Below are positions 8,125 to 18,929 of a stretch of 64,000 bases of DNA, in pieces. The DNA is from Peribacillus frigoritolerans (GTDB taxonomy: Bacteria > Bacillota > Bacilli > Bacillales > DSM-1321): NCBI RefSeq assembly GCF_030676415.1, contig NZ_JAUUTW010000001.1, positions 124,001-188,000 on the forward strand, given 5' to 3'. Position numbers and translations under genes: made by a program. The number at the start of each line of letters is the position of its first letter. Within the stretch, counting starts at the first letter, position 1. The notes under the pieces are model-generated. The model saw nothing but the letters and a program-made list of their open reading frames with translations. It was not told the origin of the DNA and searched no databases.

Positions 8125-10110
8125 GTGAAGGATAAGTTTGAGTTAGTCTCAAAATACTCTCCTCAAGGAGATCAACCGGCAGCAATTGAAATGCTGGTCG
8201 AAGGGATTAAGGAAGGCAAGGAAATGCAGACGTTATTGGGGGCAACGGGGACAGGGAAAACGTTCACCGTTTCCAATGTGATTCAAAGAATCAATAAACC
8301 GACTCTTGTCATTGCCCACAATAAAACGTTGGCAGGGCAGCTTTACAGTGAGTTCAAAGAGTTCTTCCCTAATAATGCCGTTGAATACTTCGTTAGCTAT
8401 TATGATTACTACCAGCCAGAGGCTTATGTTCCATCCACGGATACATTCATCGAAAAAGATGCAAGCATCAATGATGAAATCGATAAACTGCGTCACTCGG
8501 CAACCTCGTCTTTGTTCGAAAGGAAGGATGTCATCATCATTGCCAGTGTTTCGTGCATATATGGACTCGGTTCTCCTGAAGAATACCGGGAGATGGTTGT
8601 TTCCCTCCGAACAGGCATGGAAATAGACCGGAATGCCTTGCTGCACAGACTCGTGGATATTCAATATGAGAGGAATGATATTGCTTTCCAACGGGGGACC
8701 TTCCGCGTTCGCGGTGACGTGGTCGAAATTTTCCCGGCTTCACGTGATGAACATTGCGTACGGGTCGAGTTTTTCGGGGATGAGATTGACCGTATCCGTG
8801 AAGTCGATGCCCTGACTGGTGAAATTACCGGTGAACGTGAACATATCGCCATTTTCCCGGCTTCCCACTTCGTAACCCGCGAAGAGAAAATGCGGATAGC
8901 CATTCAAAATATCGAAACGGAACTGGAAGAGCGATTGAAGGAATTAAGGGAAGATGAAAAACTCCTTGAAGCGCAGCGCTTGGAGCAACGGACCCGTTAT
9001 GATTTGGAAATGATGCGGGAAATGGGCTTTTGTTCCGGGATCGAGAACTATTCCCGCCATTTAACCCTTCGTCCCTCAGGTGCGACACCATACACTTTAA
9101 TGGATTACTTTCCAGAGGACTTCCTATTGGTCGTGGATGAATCACACGTAACCCTTTCGCAAATACGCGGAATGTTCAATGGAGATCAGGCGCGGAAGCA
9201 AGTGCTCGTCGATCATGGCTTCCGTCTGCCGTCTGCAAAAGATAACCGCCCGCTGAGATTTGAAGAATTTGAAAAAAAGGTCCATCAATCCATATTCGTT
9301 TCGGCAACTCCGGGACCATATGAACTCGAACATACGCCAGAAATGGTTCAGCAGATCATCCGTCCTACCGGATTGCTGGATCCGACAGTAGAAGTTCGGC
9401 CGATTGAAGGGCAGATAGATGACTTGATCGGTGAAATACAGGAGCGCGTCAAAATGAACGAGCGTGTGCTCATAACGACCTTGACGAAAAAGATGTCTGA
9501 AGATTTAACTGATTATTTAAAGGAAATCGGCATCAAGGTCCAGTATCTTCATTCGGAAGTGAAGACCTTGGAAAGGATAGAAATCATCCGGGAACTTCGA
9601 ATGGGCAAATATGATGTACTCGTTGGAATCAACCTTTTAAGGGAAGGCCTGGATATTCCGGAAGTGTCGTTAGTGACCATTCTGGATGCCGATAAAGAAG
9701 GGTTCCTTCGCTCGGAACGTTCGCTTATTCAAACGATGGGCCGTGCAGCCCGTAATGCCAACGGCCACGTCATCATGTATGCTGACCGCATCACGAATTC
9801 GATGGAACTTGCCATCAATGAAACGAGGCGGCGCCGTGAAATCCAGGAAAAATATAATAAAGAGCATGGAATAATGCCTCAAACCATTCAAAAGGATATC
9901 CGTGACTCCATAAGGGCGACTCATGTAGCCGAAGAAGGCGAAGAGTATAAAGAAGACCTTGCACCAAGCCTCGCGAAACTCCCTAAAAAAGAGCGTTTGA
10001 AAGTGATGGCAAGCATGGAAAAAGAAATGAAGGAAGCGGCAAAGGCACTGGATTTCGAGCGAGCTGCCGAGCTGCGTGATCTATTACTAGAGTTAAAAGC
10101 GGAAGGGTGA
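8125..10110 (+). CDS. uvrB: UvrABC excinuclease subunit B
   Basis: 661 aa from GTG 8125, exactly the B. subtilis length; TTG 8122 is the alternative start and AGGAGG at 8110 could serve either. UvrB is the damage-verifying helicase of nucleotide excision repair. Walker A GATGTGKT lies at residues 39-46, the beta-hairpin that clamps damaged DNA at [10 protein letters not shown] near 92-101, the DEAD-like box is VVDESHV, and the helicase end contains QTMGRAARN. The C-terminal UVR motif for UvrC contact is [20 protein letters not shown]. It is followed after 6 nt by uvrA. Confidence 0.98.
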   Translation: MKDKFELVSKYSPQGDQPAAIEMLVEGIKEGKEMQTLLGATGTGKTFTVSNVIQRINKPTLVIAHNKTLAGQLYSEFKEFFPNNAVEYFVSYYDYYQPEAYVPSTDTFIEKDASINDEIDKLRHSATSSLFERKDVIIIASVSCIYGLGSPEEYREMVVSLRTGMEIDRNALLHRLVDIQYERNDIAFQRGTFRVRGDVVEIFPASRDEHCVRVEFFGDEIDRIREVDALTGEITGEREHIAIFPASHFVTREEKMRIAIQNIETELEERLKELREDEKLLEAQRLEQRTRYDLEMMREMGFCSGIENYSRHLTLRPSGATPYTLMDYFPEDFLLVVDESHVTLSQIRGMFNGDQARKQVLVDHGFRLPSAKDNRPLRFEEFEKKVHQSIFVSATPGPYELEHTPEMVQQIIRPTGLLDPTVEVRPIEGQIDDLIGEIQERVKMNERVLITTLTKKMSEDLTDYLKEIGIKVQYLHSEVKTLERIEIIRELRMGKYDVLVGINLLREGLDIPEVSLVTILDADKEGFLRSERSLIQTMGRAARNANGHVIMYADRITNSMELAINETRRRREIQEKYNKEHGIMPQTIQKDIRDSIRATHVAEEGEEYKEDLAPSLAKLPKKERLKVMASMEKEMKEAAKALDFERAAELRDLLLELKAEG

Positions 10111-10116
10111 CGAAAC

Positions 10117-12996
10117 ATGGCAATGGATAAAATTGTGATAAAAGGCGCCAGGGCCAACAATTTAAAGAATATTGATATCACGATACCGAGAGACAAACTT
10201 GTTGTGCTGACCGGATTATCCGGATCAGGAAAGTCTTCCTTGGCTTTTGATACGATTTATGCAGAAGGGCAAAGGCGTTATGTAGAATCACTGTCCGCTT
10301 ATGCTCGTCAATTCTTAGGCCAAGTGGATAAACCGGATGTGGATGCGATCGAAGGTTTGTCACCAGCCATTTCCATAGACCAGAAAACGACCAGTCGAAA
10401 TCCTCGTTCAACCGTTGGGACTGTTACGGAGATCTATGATTATTTAAGGCTGTTATTTGCACGGGTCGGCAGGCCGACCTGTCCGATCCATAATATTGAA
10501 ATCACCTCACAAACGATTGAGCAAATGGTGGACCGCATTCTTGATTACCCTGAGCGAACCAAGCTTCAGGTATTGGCACCGCTTGTCTCAGGCAGAAAAG
10601 GGACACATGCAAAAGTTTTGGAGGAAGTTAAGAAACAAGGGTATGTCCGCATTCGTGTGAATGGGGAAATGCATGATCTCAGTGAAGAGATCACTCTCGA
10701 AAAAAATAAAAAACATTCGATTGAAGTCATCATAGACCGGATCGTCATTAAAGAGGGTATCATGGCTAGGCTTGCAGATTCATTGGAAAGTGCCTTGCAG
10801 CTTGGCGAAGGCAAAGTCATCATTGACGTCATGGGTGAGGAAGAGCTGCTGTTCAGTGAACATCATGCTTGTCCATACTGCGGATTTTCGATCGAAGAGT
10901 TAGAGCCGAGAATGTTCTCATTCAATAGCCCGTTTGGGGCGTGCCCGGATTGTGATGGCTTGGGGGCAAGGCTTGAGGTGGACCGTGATCTGGTCATCCC
11001 GAATCAGGATTTAAGCCTCCGACAACATGCGATTGCGCCATGGGAGCCGACGAGTTCTCAATATTATCCGCAGCTCCTTGAAGCGGTAGCCAACCATTAT
11101 GGGATAGATATGGATGTGCCCGTTAAAGATTTACCGGAAGAGAAGATGGATAAGGTCTTGCTTGGTTCAGGTAAAGATAAGATATATTTCCGTTATAAAA
11201 ATGATTTTGGAAGAGTGCAAGAAGGATATATTCCTTTTGAAGGAGTTTTAAGAAACATCGAAAGGCGCTTCAAGGAGACGAGTTCAGACTATATTCGTGA
11301 GCAAATGCAGAAATATATGTCAGAACATCACTGTCCAACCTGTAAGGGTCATCGATTGAAAAAAGAGAGTCTTTCCGTGCTCATTCAAGGGGTCCATATA
11401 AGTGAAACGACAGCTCTATCAGTGGAAGATGCGTTAGTATTTTTCGATGAGCTTGATTTGACTGAAAAGGAAGCTGCAATAGCGAGATTGATTTTACGTG
11501 AAATTCGTGAGCGGCTCGGTTTCCTGGCTAATGTAGGTTTGGAATATTTGACGTTGAGCAGGGCAGCGGGAACATTATCAGGCGGTGAAGCGCAGCGTAT
11601 AAGATTGGCGACGCAGATCGGTTCCCGATTGACGGGAGTCCTCTATATTTTGGATGAACCCTCAATAGGGCTGCATCAGAGGGATAACGATCGATTGATC
11701 GAAACATTGAAGAATATGCGCGAAATAGGGAACACCCTGATTGTTGTCGAGCACGATGAAGATACGATGATTGCTGCGGATTATTTGATCGATGTTGGTC
11801 CTGGAGCTGGAGCGCATGGAGGAGAAATAGTGGCCGCAGGTACTCCGGAAGAGGTCATGAATAATCCTAAATCATTAACGGGTCAATATTTAGCAGGAAA
11901 GAAATTCATCCCATTGCCATTGGAACGCCGGAAAAATGATGGCCGTGTCATTGAGATTAAAGGTGCCAAGGAAAATAATTTGAAAAACGTAAATGTTAAA
12001 TTCCCACTTGGGGTCTTTACAGCCGTTACAGGAGTCTCGGGATCAGGGAAAAGTACATTAGTGAATGAGATACTCCATAAATCATTGGCTCAAAAGCTGA
12101 ATCGGGCAAAAGCCAGACCAGGCGATTTCCGTGAAATCAAGGGAATTGAGCATTTAGATAAAGTCATTGATATTGACCAATCACCGATCGGCAGAACCCC
12201 ACGATCGAATCCAGCTACCTATACGGGTGTATTCGATGATGTTCGTGATGTATTTGCCTCGACTAATGAGGCGAAGATCCGCGGTTATAAAAAAGGAAGG
12301 TTCAGTTTCAATGTGAAGGGCGGCCGCTGTGAAGCATGCCGTGGTGATGGCATTATCAAGATTGAAATGCATTTTCTCCCAGATGTATATGTCCCATGTG
12401 AAATCTGTCATGGGAAACGTTATAACCGGGAAACTCTTGAAGTAAAATATAAAGGGAAAAACATATCCGACATTCTCGATATGACAGTTGAGGAAGGCGT
12501 TAGTTTCTTTGAAAATATCCCAAAAATCAAACGGAAGCTACAAACGATTTTTGACGTTGGTTTGGGTTATATCAAGCTTGGACAGCCTGCTACCACTTTA
12601 TCAGGCGGTGAAGCGCAAAGGGTGAAACTTGCTTCTGAATTGCATCGCCGTTCCACTGGGCGTTCCTTTTATATCTTGGATGAACCAACTACCGGACTTC
12701 ATGTCCACGATATAGCAAGGCTGCTCCAAGTTCTGCAGCGGCTGGTTGACAATGGGGATACAGTTTTGGTGATCGAGCATAATCTGGATGTCATCAAGAC
12801 AGCGGACCATATTATTGACCTGGGACCGGAAGGCGGAGATAAGGGCGGTACGATCGTCACTTATGGAACACCTGAAAAAATATGTGAAGTTTCCGAATCG
12901 TATACGGGAAAATACTTAAAACCTGTACTTACCCGTGATCAAATTCGCATGGAAAATTGGATTGAAGAAAAAGAAACTGAGCATGAACATGCTTAA
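10117..12996 (+). CDS. uvrA: UvrABC excinuclease subunit A
   Basis: 959 aa, full length. UvrA is a dimeric ABC-type ATPase that finds DNA lesions and loads UvrB. Two nucleotide-binding domains are present: Walker A GLSGSGKS at residues 33-40 and GVSGSGKS near 640, each with a later LSGGEAQR signature and an ILDEP Walker B. Cysteine pairs CPYC/CPDC (first zinc module, residues about 250-280) and CEAC/CEICHG (about 736-766) form the zinc fingers. Cotranscribed with uvrB; terminator follows. Confidence 0.98.
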   Translation: MAMDKIVIKGARANNLKNIDITIPRDKLVVLTGLSGSGKSSLAFDTIYAEGQRRYVESLSAYARQFLGQVDKPDVDAIEGLSPAISIDQKTTSRNPRSTVGTVTEIYDYLRLLFARVGRPTCPIHNIEITSQTIEQMVDRILDYPERTKLQVLAPLVSGRKGTHAKVLEEVKKQGYVRIRVNGEMHDLSEEITLEKNKKHSIEVIIDRIVIKEGIMARLADSLESALQLGEGKVIIDVMGEEELLFSEHHACPYCGFSIEELEPRMFSFNSPFGACPDCDGLGARLEVDRDLVIPNQDLSLRQHAIAPWEPTSSQYYPQLLEAVANHYGIDMDVPVKDLPEEKMDKVLLGSGKDKIYFRYKNDFGRVQEGYIPFEGVLRNIERRFKETSSDYIREQMQKYMSEHHCPTCKGHRLKKESLSVLIQGVHISETTALSVEDALVFFDELDLTEKEAAIARLILREIRERLGFLANVGLEYLTLSRAAGTLSGGEAQRIRLATQIGSRLTGVLYILDEPSIGLHQRDNDRLIETLKNMREIGNTLIVVEHDEDTMIAADYLIDVGPGAGAHGGEIVAAGTPEEVMNNPKSLTGQYLAGKKFIPLPLERRKNDGRVIEIKGAKENNLKNVNVKFPLGVFTAVTGVSGSGKSTLVNEILHKSLAQKLNRAKARPGDFREIKGIEHLDKVIDIDQSPIGRTPRSNPATYTGVFDDVRDVFASTNEAKIRGYKKGRFSFNVKGGRCEACRGDGIIKIEMHFLPDVYVPCEICHGKRYNRETLEVKYKGKNISDILDMTVEEGVSFFENIPKIKRKLQTIFDVGLGYIKLGQPATTLSGGEAQRVKLASELHRRSTGRSFYILDEPTTGLHVHDIARLLQVLQRLVDNGDTVLVIEHNLDVIKTADHIIDLGPEGGDKGGTIVTYGTPEKICEVSESYTGKYLKPVLTRDQIRMENWIEEKETEHEHA

Positions 12997-12999
12997 AAG

Positions 13000-13024
13000 A
13001 ACAAGCCATCCGGCTTGTTTTTTT
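13000..13024 (+). terminator. uvrBA terminator
   Basis: Perfect 8-bp stem AACAAGCC / GGCTTGTT with a four-base loop and a T-run. Confidence 0.9.
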
Positions 13025-13045
13025 GTAGAAAAATGACGGTATGCA

Positions 13046-13067
13046 TTTAATCAATCATTTGATTAAA
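13046..13067. repeat. Inverted repeat TTTAATCAA-N4-TTGATTAAA
   Basis: A 9-4-9 perfect palindrome between the uvrA terminator and the yvlB promoter. The same core (TTAATCAA-N4-TTGATTAA) recurs at 45180-45199. No U-run follows, so it is more likely a protein-binding site than a terminator. Confidence 0.55.
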
Positions 13068-13162
13068 GAAAAGGAAAACAAGATATTTCCGGGGAAATCA
13101 TACATCTTCCTTTTCGGAAATTGTCATTTCCCTTTGTCGAATGATGGGAAAAACGGTATTTA

Positions 13163-13188
13163 TGAAACTTTTTAGATATCTAGGCGTA
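13163..13188 (+). promoter_or_regulatory. Sigma-W promoter of yvlB
   Basis: -35 TGAAAC (13163-13168), 16-nt spacer, -10 CGTA (13185-13188): this fits the sigma-W consensus TGAAAC-N16-CGTA exactly. The B. subtilis yvlABCD operon is a known sigma-W target, so the control appears conserved. Confidence 0.85.
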
Positions 13189-13226
13189 TGTATGAATAAA
13201 ATGATAGAAGAAAGCGAGGAATGTTC

Positions 13227-14327
13227 ATGCAGGAGGAAAGAAAGAAAATTTTAGAAATGATTCAGGATGGAAAGTTATCAGCGGAAGAAGCCATGGGCCT
13301 ATTGGAAGAATTAGATAAAGCCAGTCAGGAAAGTGAAGCTAAAGAGCAGAAATTGCAAAATGAATTATCGACGGTAGTCGTGGATAAGAAAAGCGAAGGA
13401 AGCACTCAGGATACGTTTAAGAAGAATATCCAGTCATCGAAAGAAAAGATTATTGATTTCGTTGAAAGTGCTTTTAAGAAAATCAAAGAAACGGACCTTG
13501 ATTTCAATTTCGGGAAATCTGTGGAGGTCAGTCATATTTTCCAGCATGATCATGATTTCCTGAATGAAGTTGATGTAGATATAGCAAATGGGAAAATAAA
13601 AATCGCCGCATGGGACCATAACGATGTCCGGGTTGAATGCCAAGCTAAGGTATACCGTGTGGAAGATATAGAAGAAGCCAGGAAAAACTTTTTGGAAGAA
13701 GTCGAATTCACGATTGAACATGGAAAATTGAAGTTCAAGGTTCGTGAAAAATCCATAAAGGTTGATACGATCATGTACATTCCAAGGAAGGAATATGAGG
13801 ACATTCATGTAAGGATGTTCAATGGCGCAATCACGACTGAATCACTGAAATCTGAGAACCTTAAAGCAAAAACAGCGAATGGTGCCATTCATATTATGCA
13901 GGGTACAGGTGATTCGTGTGAGCTTGAAACAGGTAACGGGATGATCACCATTTCAGCTACCAACTTTAATGACTTGGAAGCCGAGACCCTGAATGGAGCG
14001 ATTAATGCCGATGGATATTTCAAGAAATTGGAAGTCCAAACCTTCAATGGGGAAATCATCTGTACGAATTCAGGGATGGATTGCGATTCGATCCATGCTA
14101 AGTCAGTCACTGGAAAAGTCCAGCTGACACTGCCACCAGGTAAGGCGATCGAAGGAGAGTTGAAATCAAATTTAGGAAGCTTTAATGTAACTTTGGAAGG
14201 GATGACCATCATCGAAGAGAAAAGTGATGTGGTTCAGAAGGTCCTTAAGTTTAAGACAGTTAAAGAAGAGGTTCCTGTGCTTCATGTTTTTGCAGAAACC
14301 AAGACTGCAGCGATAACGGTTTCCTAA
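13227..14327 (+). CDS. yvlB: YvlB-like envelope-stress protein (SHOCT-like N-terminus, DUF4097 adhesin-like repeat)
   Basis: 366 aa from ATG 13227, which has GCGAGGA at correct spacing; ATG 13221 abuts that site and is unlikely. Residues 1-35 (ERKKILEMIQDGKLSAEEAM) form the short two-helix N-terminal domain found in YvlB and enterococcal LiaX. An acidic linker follows, then DUF4097, a right-handed beta-solenoid with recurring NGAI/NGxI turns (FNGAITTES, ANGAIHIM, LNGAINADG, FNGEII). No signal peptide is visible. LiaX senses cell-envelope damage; YvlB's role is unproven. Unlike B. subtilis there is no yvlA, yvlC or yvlD beside it. Confidence 0.85.
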   Translation: MQEERKKILEMIQDGKLSAEEAMGLLEELDKASQESEAKEQKLQNELSTVVVDKKSEGSTQDTFKKNIQSSKEKIIDFVESAFKKIKETDLDFNFGKSVEVSHIFQHDHDFLNEVDVDIANGKIKIAAWDHNDVRVECQAKVYRVEDIEEARKNFLEEVEFTIEHGKLKFKVREKSIKVDTIMYIPRKEYEDIHVRMFNGAITTESLKSENLKAKTANGAIHIMQGTGDSCELETGNGMITISATNFNDLEAETLNGAINADGYFKKLEVQTFNGEIICTNSGMDCDSIHAKSVTGKVQLTLPPGKAIEGELKSNLGSFNVTLEGMTIIEEKSDVVQKVLKFKTVKEEVPVLHVFAETKTAAITVS

Positions 14328-14337
14328 AGAAACAGAA

Positions 14338-14556
14338 AGGGATTCTATCTAAATTTTAAAACAAAGTTGATTGGAACGTAAGGTACGAGAGTCCTGCAGG
14401 AAAAGCGTGTCAGGGGAGACCCGCAGGCGAAAAGGCGCCGAGGAGGCTCCCGGACCGCCCGCGGAAAGCGAGTGCCTGGAGTGGAAATCAAGGTTATATT
14501 GTGTAAAACCTTAAAAACTGTAGACAAACTTGATTTTCATCGAGTTTGTCTACAGT
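14338..14556. repeat. Composite dispersed repeat, copy 1
   Basis: A ~120-nt GC-rich body (14369-14490) begins with GATTGGAACG and contains CCTGCAGGAAAAGCGTGT and CCGCCCGCGGAAAGCGAGTG. It is preceded by TTCTATCTAAATT and followed by a 40-nt hairpin. The reverse complement of 59891-60104 has the same parts in the same order. Similar bodies occur between genes in many Bacillaceae as far as I recall; the mechanism of spread is unknown. No coding frame is evident. Confidence 0.85.
14517..14556. repeat. Hairpin module of repeat copy 1
   Basis: ACTGTAGACAAACTTGAT pairs with ATCGAGTTTGTCTACAGT, 18 bp with one G-T wobble around a four-base loop. Identical in design to the perfect hairpin at 59889-59928. 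Confidence 0.85.
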
Positions 14557-14558
14557 CT

Positions 14559-14599
14559 GAAAGCCCGCCAATATAAACTGGCGGGCTTTCTTTTATTTT
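14559..14599 (+). terminator. Strong terminator downstream of yvlB and the repeat
   Basis: Perfect 12-bp stem GAAAGCCCGCCA / TGGCGGGCTTTC followed by TTTTATTTT. It lies beyond the inserted repeat, suggesting the repeat sits between yvlB and its original terminator. Confidence 0.9.
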
Positions 14600-14709
14600 G
14601 GTCTAAGGACCATGTATGTTCCTCTCATCTCTTTCCTATTTAAGGGACTTTCCCACTGCCATCATCCGGGTGGAGTGAATAAAAAAACAATAAATCGATA
14701 ATGCTTTGT

Positions 14710-14737
14710 TTGGTTATTAACAGAAAAATGCTAAAAT
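14710..14737 (+). promoter_or_regulatory. Promoter of the hprK operon
   Basis: -35 TTGGTT (14710-14715), 16-nt spacer, -10 TAAAAT (14732-14737), 50 nt before hprK. The rest of 14600-14786 shows no other clear signal. Confidence 0.5.
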
Positions 14738-14786
14738 AGAAAAAGTATCTCAAAAAATAGCATCGCTCCAAAAGGAGGAAAGATAT

Positions 14787-15722
14787 ATGGCAAAAGTCCG
14801 TACAAAGGATATAGTAGAAGCGTTCGGTCTAGAACTTATCAGTGGGGAAGAAGGAATTAACCGACCAATAGTCACGAGTGATTTATCTCGTCCCGGACTT
14901 GAAATAGCCGGTTTTTTTGATTATTATCCCGCGGATCGAGTACAGCTTTTAGGTATGACGGAGATGTCCTTTTTTAATCGGTTGAATGAACCTGATCGAA
15001 TACAGAGGATGGAAGAGTTATGCAGGGACTTTACTCCAGGAATCATCATTACGCGTGGTCAGGAAGTGCCGATAGAGTTGATAGAAGCTTCCGAGCGGGA
15101 ATCCGTTCCTGTGATGAGATCTAATATGAAGACAACAAGGTTATACAGCCGTCTGACCAATTTCCTTGAAAGCAGGTTGGCACCAACCACTGCTGTTCAT
15201 GGTGTATTGGTGGATATCTATGGGTTAGGGGTGTTGATCACCGGGAAAAGCGGAGTCGGTAAAAGTGAGACAGCCCTGGAATTAGTGAAACGGGGTCATC
15301 GTCTCGTAGCCGATGACTGCGTCGAAATCAGGCAGGAAGACCAAGATACGCTAGTCGGGAATGCCCCGGATTTAATCGAACATCTTCTTGAAATAAGAGG
15401 ATTGGGAATCATTAATGTAATGACACTTTTTGGAGCTGGTGCAGTCCGGAGCAATAAAAAGATCTCAATCGTCATCAATTTGGAACTATGGGAAAAAAAC
15501 AAGCAGTATGACCGGGTTGGTCTTGATGAAGAAAAAATGAAAATCATCGATACGGAAGTGACGAAAATTACCGTACCTGTCCGTCCAGGGCGAAATTTAG
15601 CTGTTATCATTGAAGTGGCGGCCATGAATTACCGCCTGAAACGAATGGGAGTAAATGCTGCAGAACAGTTTTCAGATCGCTTGAACCATGCCATTGCAGA
15701 TCCGGAACATGATGAATTTTAA
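14787..15722 (+). CDS. hprK: HPr kinase/phosphorylase
   Basis: 311 aa. This bifunctional enzyme phosphorylates HPr and Crh on Ser46 with ATP or pyrophosphate when glycolytic intermediates are high, and reverses it at high phosphate, so it is the sensor of carbon catabolite repression. The P-loop GKSGVGKS is at residues 153-160, the catalytic histidine is H138 in TTAVHGV, and the family signature is [20 protein letters not shown] near 202-221. ATG 14787 follows AAAGGAGG. It heads the hprK-lgt-yvoD-ppaX-yvoF cluster; its substrate Crh is encoded at 34466. Confidence 0.97.
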   Translation: MAKVRTKDIVEAFGLELISGEEGINRPIVTSDLSRPGLEIAGFFDYYPADRVQLLGMTEMSFFNRLNEPDRIQRMEELCRDFTPGIIITRGQEVPIELIEASERESVPVMRSNMKTTRLYSRLTNFLESRLAPTTAVHGVLVDIYGLGVLITGKSGVGKSETALELVKRGHRLVADDCVEIRQEDQDTLVGNAPDLIEHLLEIRGLGIINVMTLFGAGAVRSNKKISIVINLELWEKNKQYDRVGLDEEKMKIIDTEVTKITVPVRPGRNLAVIIEVAAMNYRLKRMGVNAAEQFSDRLNHAIADPEHDEF

Positions 15723-15748
15723 AAGGTTATAGGAAAAGAGGGGACAAA

Positions 15749-16561
15749 ATGGAACAAGGAATACAGCCGCTGAATCCAATAGCGATAGATCTAGGTCCCA
15801 TCCAGGTACATTGGTATGGACTAATCATCGGTTTCGGTGTGTTATTGGGCCTTATTATCGCTCTAAGGGAATCGGAGCGAAGAGGTCTTGATAAGGAAAT
15901 ATTTACTGATATGATTTTGTTTGCTGTCCCAATCGCGATCATTAGTGCCCGTATTTATTATGTGATCTTCCAATGGGAGTACTATTCACAAAACCCGGGG
16001 GATATCATAAAAATATGGAATGGCGGAATTGCCATACATGGTGCGTTGATTGGAGCGGTGCTGACTGCGATCGTTTTTGCCAAGGTCAAGAAAGTGTCAT
16101 TTTGGAAGCTGGCGGATATTGCTGCACCGAGCTTATTGTTGGGGCAGGCGATTGGCCGTTGGGGTAATTTCATGAATCAGGAAGCGCATGGAGGAGAAAT
16201 AACAAGGTCATTCCTGGAAAATATGCATTTGCCTGAATTCATCATAAATCAAATGTACATAAACGGTACGTATTATCACCCGACCTTTTTGTATGAATCG
16301 ATTTGGAATATCGTCGGTGTCATTATTCTCTTAAGTTTACGGAAAGTGAACTTGCGCAGGGGGGAACTATTTTTAACCTATGTAATATGGTATTCCATAG
16401 GCCGTTATTACATTGAAGGATTGCGGACCGATAGTTTGATGCTGACGGAGTCACTGCGTATCGCACAAGTGATCTCAATTGTGTTGGTAGCTGTAGCCAT
16501 TGCTTTAGTGGTCTATAGAAGGGTCCGCGGGCATGCAGACAAAAGATATTTAGATGCATAG
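15749..16561 (+). CDS. lgt: Prolipoprotein diacylglyceryl transferase
   Basis: 270 aa integral membrane enzyme with about seven helices that transfers diacylglyceryl from phosphatidylglycerol to the lipobox cysteine of prolipoproteins, the first step of lipoprotein maturation. The Lgt signature [14 protein letters not shown] is present near residues 138-151, as is HGALIGAV earlier (catalytic-site histidine) and the [13 protein letters not shown] segment near the C-terminus. Lies 26 nt after hprK, in the order conserved across Bacillus. Visible clients in this window include the siderophore-binding, TctC and carboxypeptidase lipoproteins. Confidence 0.96.
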   Translation: MEQGIQPLNPIAIDLGPIQVHWYGLIIGFGVLLGLIIALRESERRGLDKEIFTDMILFAVPIAIISARIYYVIFQWEYYSQNPGDIIKIWNGGIAIHGALIGAVLTAIVFAKVKKVSFWKLADIAAPSLLLGQAIGRWGNFMNQEAHGGEITRSFLENMHLPEFIINQMYINGTYYHPTFLYESIWNIVGVIILLSLRKVNLRRGELFLTYVIWYSIGRYYIEGLRTDSLMLTESLRIAQVISIVLVAVAIALVVYRRVRGHADKRYLDA

Positions 16562-16588
16562 GGAATATGTGTAAAGGGAGAGGGCAAA

Positions 16589-17533
16589 GTGATAGTAGAT
16601 TCGGTTAAAAAGGGACTTCTTTCAGGCTTGAATACAACTTGGTCTTTGGGAAAAGTGATATTCCCGGTTACTCTGATCGTCACTGTGCTTCAATATACGC
16701 CTGTATTGCCATTCATCATCAACTTGATAGCGCCTTTGATGAATCTCATCGGTCTTCCAGGGGATGCGGCAATTCCGCTTGTGTTAGGGAATTTCCTGAA
16801 TTTATACGCAGCGATCGCTGGCATATTAACGCTTGATTTGACTGTGAAAGAAGTTTTTATTATCGCAATGATGCTATCTTTTTCACATAATTTATTGATC
16901 GAGTCAGGTGTGGCGATGAAAACCGGTGTCAAGCTGTGGGTCATCTTAGCAGTAAGGATCGGGCTTGCGCTTTTATCAGCGGTCGTCATCAATCTTGTCT
17001 GGCAAGGCGGATCTGAAATGGCCCAAGGAGTGGCAATCGGGGAGGCTGCAGAGATTAACGGAGCTGGTGCAATCCTTTTACATGGGGTCCTCCAGGCCCT
17101 TTCAGGAATCGGTCAGCTGGCGGTCATCGTTATTCCGCTCATGGTGGCGGTTCAAATCATGAAAGATTTAAAATGGCTGGAAGCCTTCTCGAAAGCCCTT
17201 GCTCCCTTCATGAGGGTCCTGGGGATGAAGCCGAATGCTTCCATGCCTTTCGTTACAGGCCTGACTCTCGGTTTGGCATATGGGGCAGGCGTAATGATTC
17301 AAGCAGCTAAAGAAGATAATGTTTCGAAGAAGGATATGACGATTGCATTCATCTTTTTAGTTGCCTGCCATGCTGTTGTAGAAGACACACTGATTTTTAT
17401 TCCGCTGGGGATTCCGGTCTTGCCGTTGTTACTTATTAGGGTACTCACTGCCATTGTTTTAACGATGGCCGTTGCGTATATATGGAATCGGGCTGACAGG
17501 GTACAGAGAAAGGAAGCTGTATATGAACAGTAA
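16589..17533 (+). CDS. yvoD: Nucleoside-recognition (Gate) domain membrane protein, YvoD-like
   Basis: 314 aa membrane protein with about eight helices, starting with GTG 16589 after GGGAGAGGG. It has the duplicated Gate/nucleoside-recognition layout (residues about 15-125 and 170-290) found in spore maturation proteins SpmA/SpmB and FeoB. The second repeat contains [22 protein letters not shown] split over helices. Function is unknown; its place between lgt and ppaX is conserved in B. subtilis, which supports the symbol. It overlaps ppaX by 11 nt. Confidence 0.8.
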   Translation: MIVDSVKKGLLSGLNTTWSLGKVIFPVTLIVTVLQYTPVLPFIINLIAPLMNLIGLPGDAAIPLVLGNFLNLYAAIAGILTLDLTVKEVFIIAMMLSFSHNLLIESGVAMKTGVKLWVILAVRIGLALLSAVVINLVWQGGSEMAQGVAIGEAAEINGAGAILLHGVLQALSGIGQLAVIVIPLMVAVQIMKDLKWLEAFSKALAPFMRVLGMKPNASMPFVTGLTLGLAYGAGVMIQAAKEDNVSKKDMTIAFIFLVACHAVVEDTLIFIPLGIPVLPLLLIRVLTAIVLTMAVAYIWNRADRVQRKEAVYEQ

Positions 17534-18191
17534 CATAACTACATTATTATTTGATCTTGATGGGACGTTGATCAATACAAATGAATTGATCATCGCCTCT
17601 TTTACAGAAACTTTAAACCACTTTTGTCCTGGAAAGTTCAATCGGGAAGATATCATTCCATTTATCGGACCGACTTTGGCCGATACTTTCTCTTCCATTG
17701 ATCCAAAACGGGTGGATGAAATGATCGCTTACTATCGGGAGCATAATTGGAGGAACCATGATTTGCTTGTCACACAATTTGACGGGGTGTTCGAAACCGT
17801 TCAAACGTTGAAGCAAAGCGGTTATAAATTGGCAGTCGTTACGACAAAGAAGCGTGATGTCGTCGAAAAGGGCCTGCGTTTAAGCAAACTGGATCAATTC
17901 TTTGAAGTGGTGGTCACACTGGATGAGGTGGAAAAGGCAAAGCCGGACCCAGAGCCTTTGGTAAAAGCTTTAAATCAACTCGGTTCGGTTCCTGAAGAAG
18001 CGATCATGATTGGCGACAGTTATCATGATATTATGGGCGGGAAAAATACAGGTACAAAAACGGCAGGGGTCTCATGGTCCATTAAAGGCCGTGAAATCCT
18101 GGAAAGTTATCACCCTGATTATATGCTTGAGCAGATGGCAGATTTATTGAATATCGTTAAGGTTGAAAAGCTCACGGAGGCAAGAAAATGA
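17523..18191 (+). CDS. ppaX: Pyrophosphatase PpaX (HAD superfamily)
   Basis: 222 aa from ATG 17523, preceded by GGAAG within the end of yvoD; longer in-frame starts lack a ribosome site. PpaX hydrolyses the pyrophosphate that HprK releases when it dephosphorylates HPr(Ser-P), pulling that reaction forward. The HAD motif I is [12 protein letters not shown] (nucleophile Asp11, general acid Asp13), motif II is VVTTKKR and motif III/IV KPDPEP...MIGDSYHD. The location two genes after hprK matches this role. Confidence 0.95.
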   Translation: MNSNITTLLFDLDGTLINTNELIIASFTETLNHFCPGKFNREDIIPFIGPTLADTFSSIDPKRVDEMIAYYREHNWRNHDLLVTQFDGVFETVQTLKQSGYKLAVVTTKKRDVVEKGLRLSKLDQFFEVVVTLDEVEKAKPDPEPLVKALNQLGSVPEEAIMIGDSYHDIMGGKNTGTKTAGVSWSIKGREILESYHPDYMLEQMADLLNIVKVEKLTEARK

Positions 18192-18706
18192 GACGTACGT
18201 CCCGCTATCCAGTTGAAGGGGCTAATTCACTATGGCATGTATATAAGACCGTTCCATTCCGGAAAGTCGTAAAGAATTTTGTGGTGATACAGCTAGCCCG
18301 TTATACGCCTTTTCTGGGAATGAAGAATTGGCTATACAGGACTTTTTTACATATGAAAGTCGGGAAGCATACTTCGTTTGCCTTGATGGTCATGCCGGAT
18401 GTGATGTTTCCGGAAAAAATATCGGTTGGAATGAATACTGTCATTGGCTATAATACGACGATCCTTGCTCATGAATATTTGATTCATGAATATCGTTTAG
18501 GAGATGTAGTCATTGGTGATGAAGTATTGATTGGAGCGAATTCGACCATTCTTCCAGGACTTTCAATTGGTAATGGGGCGATTGTCTCTGCAGGGACGCT
18601 TGTCCATAAGGATGTTCCGGAGGGAGCTTTCGTCGGGGGAAATCCAATGAAAATCATTTATACCAAAGAGGAAATGCTTGAAAGAGAGCAGCAAACTTCC
18701 TTATGA
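18188..18706 (+). CDS. yvoF: Hexapeptide-repeat O-acetyltransferase, YvoF-like
   Basis: 172 aa, left-handed beta-helix acyltransferase with hexad repeats such as [18 protein letters not shown] near residues 110-127 and [18 protein letters not shown] just after. The start overlaps the ppaX stop (ATGA) behind GGAGG. The acceptor is unknown; B. subtilis yvoF sits in the same operon and is equally uncharacterised. An N-terminal basic hydrophobic stretch of about 50 residues may make a membrane contact. Last gene of the hprK cluster. Confidence 0.85.
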   Translation: MRRTSRYPVEGANSLWHVYKTVPFRKVVKNFVVIQLARYTPFLGMKNWLYRTFLHMKVGKHTSFALMVMPDVMFPEKISVGMNTVIGYNTTILAHEYLIHEYRLGDVVIGDEVLIGANSTILPGLSIGNGAIVSAGTLVHKDVPEGAFVGGNPMKIIYTKEEMLEREQQTSL

Positions 18707-18707
18707 A

Positions 18708-18745
18708 AAAAGGGACTTGCCCATATATGCGGCAGGTCCTTTTTA
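18708..18745. terminator. Terminator of the hprK cluster
   Basis: AGGGACTTGCC pairs with GGCAGGTCCTT (one wobble), followed by a T-run at 18740-18744. It overlaps the end of the reverse-strand 47-aa gene and may act both ways. Confidence 0.8.
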
Positions 18746-18886
18746 ATGGCATTTTGGGTATAACGGAGTCAGTTCATTCTTTAGATGCTCTATCACTTCG
18801 TTGATTGATACATTTTCCTGGTTCACCGTCGCTTCATACGTTTCTTTTAAAATTTGAAAAAACCTTTCCTGTGCCTGTTTATCCAT
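18743..18886 (-). CDS. Small hypothetical protein (47 aa)
   Basis: A short reverse-strand frame starting at ATG 18884-18886, with AGGAGGACA upstream (spacing about 11, slightly long). The product begins MDKQAQERFFQILKE and ends LTPLYPKCH; it is amphipathic and helical, with a single cysteine near the C-terminus. I do not recognise the family. It fills the gap between the hprK cluster and the sortase operon and lies downstream of the sortase on the same strand, separated by a hairpin at 18930-18951. The clean ribosome site and its use of the space support a real gene. Confidence 0.55.
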   Translation of the reverse strand: MDKQAQERFFQILKETYEATVNQENVSINEVIEHLKNELTPLYPKCH

Positions 18887-18929
18887 CTTGAGCTTGTCCT
18901 CCTATCATCTATTAAAGATTTATGAAGAG

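Noticed and set aside
8233-8691. 152-codon reverse frame inside uvrB
   Set aside because: Shadow of the uvrB coding sequence; no ribosome site and no family signature.
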